The notes below the pieces were generated by a model. The model did no database searches. It was given only the letters and a program-made list of their open reading frames with translations, and had not been told where the DNA came from. Positions 1 through 4,843 of a stretch of 5,594 bases of DNA are shown here, one piece after another. How positions within the stretch are numbered: position 1 is the first letter of the stretch; each line of letters begins with the position of its first letter. This DNA comes from an uncultured Prevotellaceae bacterium. GTDB taxonomy: Bacteria; Bacteroidota; Bacteroidia; Bacteroidales; Bacteroidaceae. The position numbers and the translations under genes are program-made. The stretch is taken from assembly GCA_947306605.1 (NCBI GenBank), contig CAMZHB010000124.1:1-5594 (forward strand), written 5' to 3'.

Positions 1-650
1 ATGAGTCCGTCGGCCAGCATCTGGTCCACACGATTGTCGATGCGTTGGTAAAGGTCTTCACGGCTACGGTAAAGACCTATTTTTACAATGTTGAACGGCC
101 GTTTCTCCTTATGTCCCAGCAGTGAGGAGTAGGGTTGCCCGGTTTGAAGGCATATTTCGAGGGCGTGGAGCACACGTCGCGGATTGTTCGTGTCGATGCG
201 GGCATACCAGACCGGGTCTAGTTGGCGGAGCTCTTCCAGAAGCACTTCAAGTCCTTCTGTTTCGAACCGTTGCCTAAGGTGCTGGCGCAGGACGGGATCA
301 GCGGACGGGAGATCGTCAATGCCATGACAAAGGGCATCAATGTATAGCATGCTGCCCCCGCAGAGGAGCAGATGGTCGTGACGTGTGAATTCATCGTTCA
401 CAACGGCCATGGCGTCGGCTTCGTAGCGGGCGGCACTGTAGTCATCATCAAGGTTACGGGTTCCAATGAAATAATGATGCACCCGGGCGAGTTCTTCGGC
501 CGTGGGAGCCGCGGTGCCGATGGGTATGTCGCGATAGATTTGGCGGGAATCGGCACTGATGACGGGGCTGTGTAAAAGTTCAGCGAGCGAAAGACTGAGA
601 CAGGTCTTGCCTACGCCGGTGGGGCCAAGTAGTGCGAAGAGCGTTTTCAT
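1..650 (-). CDS. miaA: tRNA dimethylallyltransferase MiaA, 3'-truncated by window edge
   Basis: MiaA transfers the dimethylallyl group of DMAPP to N6 of A37 in tRNAs that read codons starting with U; it acts in the cytoplasm. The visible 216 codons start MKTLFALLGPTGVGKT, with the P-loop GPTGVGKT at residues 9-16. Next come SADSRQIY (32-39), whose Asp34 matches the catalytic Asp of the family, and IGTAAPT just after it. Further motifs are a YSAARYEADA segment, the CGGSMLYIDAL motif, DDLPSADP and NNPRRVLHALEI, all in the order expected for MiaA. About 80-100 C-terminal residues should lie beyond the left edge, as the family is near 300 residues; there is no stop in the window. The ATG at 650 is chosen because the P-loop sits at the usual distance and no in-frame ATG lies upstream. 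The gene follows the small acidic gene by 52 nt without a terminator, so it is probably the distal gene of the lpx operon. Identification is secure. Confidence 0.95.
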   Translation of the reverse strand, partial: MKTLFALLGPTGVGKTCLSLSLAELLHSPVISADSRQIYRDIPIGTAAPTAEELARVHHYFIGTRNLDDDYSAARYEADAMAVVNDEFTRHDHLLLCGGSMLYIDALCHGIDDLPSADPVLRQHLRQRFETEGLEVLLEELRQLDPVWYARIDTNNPRRVLHALEICLQTGQPYSSLLGHKEKRPFNIVKIGLYRSREDLYQRIDNRVDQMLADGL

Positions 651-702
651 AAGTCTTTCGCCCGCTGAATGGTGTGTGGGGAAAGGGTATTCCCGCCGGA
701 AA

Positions 703-1248
703 TTAGTATTCTTGTATCTCGAAACCTTCGAGGTCGAGTTCGTCGTCGTTGAAACCGTCGCTGCCGAAGTATTCGTCTCCTTCTTCATCGTCGTTAACGG
801 TGATTTGGCCTTTGGTGGCATCGGAAGGCTCTGTTATCGCCACAAGCTGCTTGGGCGCTTTGCCTTCACTGCGGCTGACAATGGGCTTCTTGAGATTCTT
901 TCCGGTGATGATTTCGGTGACTTTCATGTAGAAAACCCGGTCGTTGAAGGGGTCGAACACAAAGACAAGTTTTTGGTCTTCGTCACTGATAAAGTCGCGC
1001 AAGGTCGACTTTTCCATGACGTAGATGTCTTTGTCGCCCGGGTCCAGATCCATGTCTTCACGTGTTATCTGGTCTTGCTGTTCCCACCCGTCATCGCAGG
1101 TAAAAAAGCTGGTAACCAGTCCGTCGTCGTAATCGCAGGCATCGAGAATGGCCTTGTTGAGGTCGAGGAACGTGGCGTCGGCATCAATGGTTATTTCACG
1201 GAGAAAACTTTCGGACTCGTCGCTGATGAAAACAATTTTGAATAACAT
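703..1248 (-). CDS. small acidic protein, plasmid pRiA4b ORF-3-like family
   Basis: This is a 181-residue protein of unknown biochemical role. The N-terminal 120 residues resemble the plasmid pRiA4b ORF-3-like family (also annotated 'IS1096 element passenger TnpR family protein'). It opens with a beta strand (MLFKIVFI) and a helix-forming stretch (FLDLNKAILDACDY, 27-40). A Trp-containing segment (DDGWEQQDQI, 52-61) and the strand pair LVFVFDPFNDRVFYMKV (94-110) follow; the latter probably corresponds to the family's Tyr/Phe-Asp core motif. The last 30 residues are extremely acidic (14 Asp/Glu) and probably disordered. There is no signal peptide or membrane segment, so it should be cytoplasmic. 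The start is 12 nt after the lpxA stop and the gene precedes miaA by 52 nt, so it looks co-transcribed with both. Despite the family name, nothing here suggests a transposon or plasmid: no inverted repeats or transposase are nearby. The family call is by recognition and is fairly confident; the function is unknown. Confidence 0.82.
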   Translation of the reverse strand: MLFKIVFISDESESFLREITIDADATFLDLNKAILDACDYDDGLVTSFFTCDDGWEQQDQITREDMDLDPGDKDIYVMEKSTLRDFISDEDQKLVFVFDPFNDRVFYMKVTEIITGKNLKKPIVSRSEGKAPKQLVAITEPSDATKGQITVNDDEEGDEYFGSDGFNDDELDLEGFEIQEY

Positions 1249-1260
1249 GGTCGGGTAATC

Positions 1261-2034
1261 TTATTTGATGATGCCGCGTTTGGCATTTTCTACAAAATTG
1301 GTGATGGTTTCAACCTCAGGGCTGTTCGGGAAAAGCTGGCGCACGGTCTTAATGCGCTCCTCAAGGATGAGACTGCGGTCGTAGATGATGCGGTAGGTGT
1401 CGTGTATGATGTCAATCTGCTGGGCGGTAAATCCGTTACGGCGCAGTCCGACGAGGTTAAGTCCGCAGTATTGTGCCGGTTCGCGTGCCACCATGACGTA
1501 AGGAGGTATGTCCTGACTGGTGCGTGTGCCACCGCCAATCATGATATAGCTGCCGACATGGCAGAACTGGTGGATGAGTACACAGGCAGATATGACAGCG
1601 TTGTCGTCAACAGTGACTTCTCCGGCTATTTTGGTGGTGTTTCCGATGATGCACTGGTTTCCGATGCTGGCGTCGTGGGCTATGTGGACACCTTCCATGA
1701 GCAGGTTGCCGTTACCGACGGTAGTCTTGCCGCGTGCTGCTGTGCCACGGTTGACGGTGACGTTTTCACGTATGCGGTTGTTGTCACCTATTTCGGCCGT
1801 GGTCTCTTCACCGCGGAACTTGAGGTCTTGAGGTATGGCCGAGATGACGGCACCGGGGAAGAACGTGTTGCCGTTGCCGATACGGGCGCCGCTGAGCATG
1901 GTGACACTGTTCATAAGAACATTATTGTCGCCGATGGTGACATTCTTGTCAATAAAGCAGAATGGACCAATTTCACAATTCTCGCCTATGCGGGCCTTTG
2001 GGTCGATGAAGGCCAGTGGACTGATCTTACTCAT
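1261..2034 (-). CDS. lpxA: UDP-N-acetylglucosamine acyltransferase LpxA
   Basis: LpxA transfers a 3-hydroxyacyl chain from ACP to the 3-OH of UDP-GlcNAc, the first step of lipid A synthesis, in the cytoplasm. The 257-residue product is of normal family length. Residues 1 to about 180 are hexapeptide repeats of a left-handed beta-helix (for example ARIGENCEIG near 14-23). The catalytic region VHIAHDASIGN carries His117 and His120; His120 aligns with E. coli His125. Gln69 (PQDLKF) aligns with E. coli Gln73. IHQFCHVG carries His155 (E. coli His160). Gly168 aligns with E. coli Gly173, the acyl-length ruler, compatible with a long acyl chain. The position of E. coli His144 is Glu139 (AGEVTVDD) and that of His191 appears to be Pro186. 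The C-terminal 75 or so residues form the helical domain. The ATG at 2034 lies 15 nt after the lpxC-fabZ stop and gives the canonical N-terminus MSKISPLAFIDP. Identification is secure. Confidence 0.97.
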   Translation of the reverse strand: MSKISPLAFIDPKARIGENCEIGPFCFIDKNVTIGDNNVLMNSVTMLSGARIGNGNTFFPGAVISAIPQDLKFRGEETTAEIGDNNRIRENVTVNRGTAARGKTTVGNGNLLMEGVHIAHDASIGNQCIIGNTTKIAGEVTVDDNAVISACVLIHQFCHVGSYIMIGGGTRTSQDIPPYVMVAREPAQYCGLNLVGLRRNGFTAQQIDIIHDTYRIIYDRSLILEERIKTVRQLFPNSPEVETITNFVENAKRGIIK

Positions 2035-2049
2035 AGGATATGACGTTTT

Positions 2050-3435
2050 TTATTTATTCTTGACGATTTGTGCCGTGAAGGTGGCTTCACTGATGACTTT
2101 GTCACCGATAAAGATGTAACCCTTCATGGATGATACGCCGTGACGTACGGGAGCCAACAGTTCCACTCGGAAGATGAGCGTATCGCCCGGTACTACTTTC
2201 TGACGGAATTTGACTCCGTCTATTTTCATGAAATAGGTACTCCAGCGTTCTGGGTCTTCCACGGAACTTAATACGAGCAGACCGCCGGCCTGAGCCATGG
2301 CTTCCACTTGGAGGACACCGGGCATGACAGGCTCTTCAGGGAAGTGTCCCTGGAAGAAAGGCTCGTTGCTGGTCACGTTTTTGACGGCCACAATGTAGTT
2401 GGCGCCAATCTCGATGACTTTGTCCACCAGTTGCATGGGGTAGCGGTGGGGGAGCAACTCGCGGATGCGGTTGACGTCCATTAGTGGCTCGGCGTTGCAG
2501 TCGTAGATGGGTGCTTGCACTTCGTGGGCGCGGATTTCACGGCGCAGCTGGCGTGCAAACTGGTTGTTGACCGTGTGGCCGGGTTTTGTGGCAATGACAC
2601 GTCCCTTGAGAGGGCGTCCTGTGAGAGCCAGGTCACCCACGATGTCTAGTAGTTTGTGGCGTGCGGGCTCGTTTTTCCATACCAGAGGTTTCGTGTTGAG
2701 GAATCCTAACTTTGTTGCATCCACATGGGCAACGCCGAGACTGTCTGCCAATTTGTCCAGACGTTCTTGTGAGATTTCGTTTTCGTAGATGACGATAGCG
2801 TTGTCCAAGTCGCCGCCTTTGATGAGGTTGGCCTGCATGAGGGGCTCGATGTCGCGGACAAAGACAAAAGTGCGTGCTGCGGCAATCTCTTTGGCATAGT
2901 CTTCCATTTTATCGAGAGTGGCGAACTGGCTGGAGAACCATGTGGAGTCATATGAGATCATCGTGGTGACACTGAAGTCTTCGTCGGGCAATATGATGAT
3001 GGAGGCACCGGTTTCCTCGTCGGTCACTTCAATCTTTTTGCGGATGATGTAGTAGTCTTTGTTTGCGTTCTGGTCAGCTATGCCCACTTTGTTGATTTGT
3101 TCCACATAGGGGGCGGCGCTGCCGTCGAGGATAGGCATCTCTGGACCGTTCACCTGAATGAGGCAGTTGTCCACACCCATACCGTAGAGGGCCGAGAGGG
3201 CATGTTCAACGGTGGCACAGCGCACGTCGCCTTTGGCAAGCACGGTGCTGCGGGTGGTCTCGACTACATTTTCGGCAATGGCGTCAATGACAGGCTCGCC
3301 CTCCAAGTCGATGCGTTGGATTTTGTAACCTGAATTTTCCGGGGCGGGGTTAAACGTGGCGGTAATGGACAGACCTGTATGTAAACCTTTCCCATGGAGA
3401 GAGAAACTGCCTTTCAATGTTTTTTGTTTGGCCAT
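2050..3435 (-). CDS. lpxC/fabZ: bifunctional LpxC deacetylase / FabZ dehydratase fusion
   Basis: This 461-residue fusion joins the zinc deacetylase LpxC (the committed step of lipid A synthesis) to the 3-hydroxyacyl-ACP dehydratase FabZ (fatty acid elongation). LpxC spans roughly residues 1-305. It shows LHGKGLHTG (13-21), VEHALSAL with Glu77 and zinc ligand His78, NGPEMPILDGSAAPY (96-110), and RHKLLDIVGDLAL with zinc ligands His260 and Asp264. KPGH holds His287, matching the catalytic His265 of E. coli. FabZ begins at about Met319 (MDVNRIRELLPHRYP) and holds GHFPEEPVMPGVLQVEAMAQ with catalytic His364 and Glu378. The linker between them is only about 15 residues. All active-site residues expected in both halves are present, so both should be active. 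The start lies 21 nt after the lpxD stop, preceded by an A-rich stretch and no clear Shine-Dalgarno. This fusion is known and widespread in Bacteroidetes, so it also helps place the organism. Confidence 0.97.
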   Translation of the reverse strand: MAKQKTLKGSFSLHGKGLHTGLSITATFNPAPENSGYKIQRIDLEGEPVIDAIAENVVETTRSTVLAKGDVRCATVEHALSALYGMGVDNCLIQVNGPEMPILDGSAAPYVEQINKVGIADQNANKDYYIIRKKIEVTDEETGASIIILPDEDFSVTTMISYDSTWFSSQFATLDKMEDYAKEIAAARTFVFVRDIEPLMQANLIKGGDLDNAIVIYENEISQERLDKLADSLGVAHVDATKLGFLNTKPLVWKNEPARHKLLDIVGDLALTGRPLKGRVIATKPGHTVNNQFARQLRREIRAHEVQAPIYDCNAEPLMDVNRIRELLPHRYPMQLVDKVIEIGANYIVAVKNVTSNEPFFQGHFPEEPVMPGVLQVEAMAQAGGLLVLSSVEDPERWSTYFMKIDGVKFRQKVVPGDTLIFRVELLAPVRHGVSSMKGYIFIGDKVISEATFTAQIVKNK

Positions 3436-3456
3436 ATTCTTTTGTTGAGTTTTGAG

Positions 3457-3822
3457 TTATTCTGTTTTTAAGTTGAGTTGTTCCTTGAGTTGCGCGATTT
3501 CTTTTTTCAAGGCTTCCACGTCCTGCGACATTTGCGGCAGATTGCGGAACACGGCTTGGCTGCGTGCAAAGCGACGGGCATCGAAGGCAGGAATGCCCAA
3601 TACGGTAGTGCCTTCCTTGATGATGCTGCCGGCGATGCCTGCCTTGGCGGCGCCTGTGGTACGGTCGGCGATAACGGCATGGCCTGCCACGCCCACTTGT
3701 CCGGCCATCATGCACCACCGGCCTATCTTCGTGGAGCCTGCCACGCCCACTTGGGCGCTCATCACGGTGTTCTCACCCACCACGCAGTTGTGGGCTATCT
3801 GTACCAGGTTGTCCAGCTTCAC
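3457..3822 (-). CDS. lpxD: LpxD C-terminal part (frameshifted lpxD, second fragment)
   Basis: This 121-residue reading frame (GTG start if used alone) continues LpxD exactly where the first fragment stops. LpxD adds the second 3-hydroxyacyl chain, to the 2-amino group of the UDP-glucosamine intermediate. The fragment holds the rest of the left-handed beta-helix and the active site. IAHNCVVG carries His11 of the fragment (about residue 240 of the repaired protein, matching E. coli His239). GQVGVAGH carries His48 (about 277, matching E. coli His276). After the helix come KEGTTVLGIPAFDARRFARS and a C-terminal helix with coiled-coil character (DVEALKKEIAQLKEQLN). On its own it lacks the UDP-GlcNAc-binding N-terminal domain and much of the helix, so it is not expected to work alone. 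The GTG overlaps the TGA of the upstream fragment as GTGA, so reinitiation is conceivable, but a one-base error or mutation is the simpler reading. Confidence 0.85.
   Translation of the reverse strand: MKLDNLVQIAHNCVVGENTVMSAQVGVAGSTKIGRWCMMAGQVGVAGHAVIADRTTGAAKAGIAGSIIKEGTTVLGIPAFDARRFARSQAVFRNLPQMSQDVEALKKEIAQLKEQLNLKTE
3682..3753 (-). repeat. 18-nt direct repeat within lpxD, one beta-helix turn apart
   Basis: An identical 18-nt block, gcctgccacgcccacttg on the plus strand, occurs at 3682-3699 and 3736-3753, exactly 54 nt apart. On the coding strand each copy encodes Gln-Val-Gly-Val-Ala-Gly, and 54 nt is 18 codons, the length of one complete turn (three hexapeptides) of a left-handed beta-helix. 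The protein-level repeat is ordinary for LpxD; perfect identity at the codon level is less expected. Confidence 0.85.
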
Positions 3823-3830
3823 GCCTTCTT
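3819..3830 (-). other. lpxD frameshift site, apparent single-base deletion
   Basis: On the minus strand the bases read AAG AAG GCG TGA AG. LpxD homologues read Lys-Lys/x-Gly-Val/Ala-Lys-Leu-Asp-Asn here, which needs AAG AAG GGC GTG AAG, so one G is missing from a GGG run (about 3823-3825). Frame 0 stops at TGA (3819-3821) and the remaining gene lies in the -1 frame, which opens with GTG (3820-3822). The site has no XXXYYYZ slippery heptamer in frame, and I see no obvious stimulatory stem just downstream, so programmed frameshifting is not favoured. A short homopolymer deletion from sequencing, or a true recent mutation, explains it better. Confidence 0.85.
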
Positions 3831-4508
3831 GATGACGGTGCTGCCCATCGTGGCGCGGTCGATGCAGGTGTTGGTGCCTATTTCGACGTCGTCCTCAACG
3901 ACCACGTTGCCTATCTGTGGAATTTTCTCATAACCGTCGGGAGTGGGGGCAAAACCGAAGCCGTCGGCACCGACAACGCAGCCGGCGTGCAGGATGCACT
4001 GGTTGCCTACCACGCAGTCATGGTAAACTACGGAGTTGGGGTACATGACAGTGCCTTTTCCCACTTTGGCGCGGGCTCCCACGGTGGCGTGGGGATGCAA
4101 CTGGGCACCGTCGCCTATCTCGGCGCCGTCGCCCACGGCGGCAAAGGGAGCCAGAAAGACGTCCTTGCCAATCTTGGCCGTCGGAGCCACATAAGCCAGC
4201 GGCGACTGGCCCTCGTGGCGCGGTTGGCTCTTTTCATAAAGTTGCAACAGCAGCCCCAGGGCTTCGCGGGCATCGGCCACTTTGATAAGGGTGGCCTGAA
4301 TGGGCCTGGAAGGCTCATAATCTTTGTTCACCAATACCACGCTGGCCTCTGTCTCGTAGAGATAGTGCTCGTAGGCGGGGTTGGCCATGAAGGTGAGAGC
4401 GCCTTTGCCGGCTTCTTCTATTTTTGCAAACGTACGGACGGTGGCATCGGCGTTGCCGACAACGGTTCCGTCCACATATCCTGCTATTTGTTTCGCTGTA
4501 AATTCCAT
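3819..4508 (-). CDS. lpxD: LpxD N-terminal part (frameshifted lpxD, first fragment)
   Basis: This 229-residue frame begins MEFTAKQIAGYVDGTVVGNA and covers the N-terminal uridine-binding domain of LpxD (about 1-105, with FAKIEEAGKGALTFMANPAY at 27-46). It also holds the first half of the beta-helix, from about YVAPTAKIG (106). GADGFGFAP (180-188) is a hallmark of LpxD, and NTCIDRATMGSTVIKK (213-228) leads straight towards the catalytic His region. The frame then ends at GCG TGA, whereas homologues continue Gly-Val/Ala-Lys-Leu-Asp-Asn. Inserting one G at about 3824 restores that reading and joins the two frames into about 350 residues, the usual family length. Alone, this fragment lacks both catalytic histidines. 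It is the first gene of the lpx cluster, after a 335-bp gap, and its ATG is preceded by an A-rich run (TAAAAAAATC) without a Shine-Dalgarno. The gene assignment is secure; whether the break is real is not. Confidence 0.88.
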   Translation of the reverse strand: MEFTAKQIAGYVDGTVVGNADATVRTFAKIEEAGKGALTFMANPAYEHYLYETEASVVLVNKDYEPSRPIQATLIKVADAREALGLLLQLYEKSQPRHEGQSPLAYVAPTAKIGKDVFLAPFAAVGDGAEIGDGAQLHPHATVGARAKVGKGTVMYPNSVVYHDCVVGNQCILHAGCVVGADGFGFAPTPDGYEKIPQIGNVVVEDDVEIGTNTCIDRATMGSTVIKKA

Positions 4509-4551
4509 GATTTTTTTAGCGATAGTCCCGATCCGGGTTGGTTTTAGTCTG

Positions 4552-4559
4552 CAAATATC
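4552..4559 (-). promoter_or_regulatory. possible -7 box of the lpxD operon promoter
   Basis: On the minus strand GATATTTG matches the Bacteroidetes -7 consensus TAnnTTTG at five of the six defined bases. It ends 43 nt before the lpxD ATG, which would give a leader of about 35-40 nt. No good -33 TTTG lies at the expected spacing of about 19-21 nt upstream, so this is a weak candidate. It is the best-placed match close to the gene that heads the operon. Confidence 0.3.
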
Positions 4560-4651
4560 GCAAAAAATACGGACATAGACCTTATTATTTCTTTACAATT
4601 TCATAAAACCGCGCTTTTCTTTCTTTAATTTCCGGTTTTCAGGAAAGAGAG

Positions 4652-4701
4652 CATCGGTTTTTATAAATGGCCTTGGTTTTATCTCGTTTAAAACACCGAT
4701 G
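4652..4701 (-). repeat. imperfect inverted repeat in the gap upstream of lpxD
   Basis: CATCGGTTTTT (4652-4662) can pair with AAAACACCGATG (4690-4701): a 7-bp stem, one bulged C, then four more A-T pairs, around a 27-nt loop. It lies between the upstream terminator and lpxD, so it would be in the leader only if transcription starts at the distal candidate promoter. The pairing is mostly A-T beyond the CATCGG core and may be chance. Confidence 0.3.
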
Positions 4702-4741
4702 GGTTTTCTATATCGCATACGGTTTCGCAAAGGCCGGACTT

Positions 4742-4749
4742 CAAAATTA
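4742..4749 (-). promoter_or_regulatory. alternative -7 box just past the HD-gene terminator
   Basis: The minus strand reads TAATTTTG here, a perfect match to the Bacteroidetes -7 consensus TAnnTTTG. A TTTG lies upstream at 4763-4766, but the spacer is only 13 nt instead of about 19-21, and it overlaps the terminator T-tract. If used, it would give lpxD a leader of more than 200 nt. Chance is a real possibility in such AT-rich sequence. Confidence 0.2.
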
Positions 4750-4763
4750 AAAAACGGCGCCTC

Positions 4764-4811
4764 AAAAAGCAGAGGTCCCGCTCCGAAATGACGGAGCGGG
4801 ACCTCTGCTTT
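4764..4811 (-). terminator. intrinsic terminator of the HD-domain gene
   Basis: Two 20-nt arms (4766-4785 and 4792-4811) are perfectly complementary around a 6-nt loop (4786-4791). The lower stem is AAAGCAGAGG and the upper stem is GC-rich (TCCCGCTCCG). On the minus strand the hairpin runs into TTTTT (4768-4764), while on the plus strand only three T follow before G, so it is oriented for leftward transcription. It begins 32 nt after the HD-gene stop and insulates that gene from lpxD. Confidence 0.9.
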
Positions 4812-4843
4812 GAAAAGTGTCGTCTGGTAAACAGGACGGCTGT

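Larger units (their letters stand above)
4509..4843. other. intergenic region between the HD gene and lpxD
   Basis: This 335-bp gap is more AT-rich than the flanking genes. From the HD stop leftwards it holds 32 nt of spacer and the strong hairpin terminator (4764-4811). An AT-rich middle of about 200 bp follows, with several AAACCG/CGGTTT words and an imperfect inverted repeat (4652-4701), then the presumed lpxD leader. Reading frames that cross it are extensions of frames antiparallel or out of phase with the HD gene and show no recognisable protein. I see no tRNA, riboswitch or small gene that I could support. A short GC hairpin (CCCG-3 nt-CGGG, 4527-4537) sits about 20 nt before the lpxD start. 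Confidence 0.7.

Noticed and set aside
559..1245. Long plus-strand open frame (228 codons) antisense to the small acidic gene
   Set aside because: It lies opposite a gene with recognisable family motifs, its translation resembles no family, and it overlaps the start of miaA. Aspartate- and glutamate-rich coding sequence tends to leave the antisense strand open.
703..1248. Reading the pRiA4b/IS1096-like gene as a sign of an insertion sequence
   Set aside because: No terminal inverted repeats, target duplications or transposase fragments are nearby, and the gene is tightly packed between two housekeeping genes.
1402..2043. Plus-strand open frame (213 codons) antisense to lpxA
   Set aside because: It mirrors lpxA almost end to end, where the minus strand has complete LpxA motifs. 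The hexapeptide-repeat codon pattern keeps the opposite strand open.
3819..3830. Programmed -1 ribosomal frameshift joining the two lpxD halves
   Set aside because: The needed shift is -1 after AAG AAG, but no XXXYYYZ heptamer is in frame and no clear downstream stem was seen. A lost G explains the data more simply.
4527..4537. Short CCCG-ATC-CGGG hairpin before lpxD as a regulatory element
   Set aside because: A 4-bp stem with a 3-nt loop is too small to separate from chance.
3478..4547. Plus-strand open frames across lpxD rich in Gly, His and Ala (for example CHAHLGAHHG)
   Set aside because: These are antisense readings of the beta-helix repeats; the repetitive look comes from the hexapeptide periodicity of LpxD.
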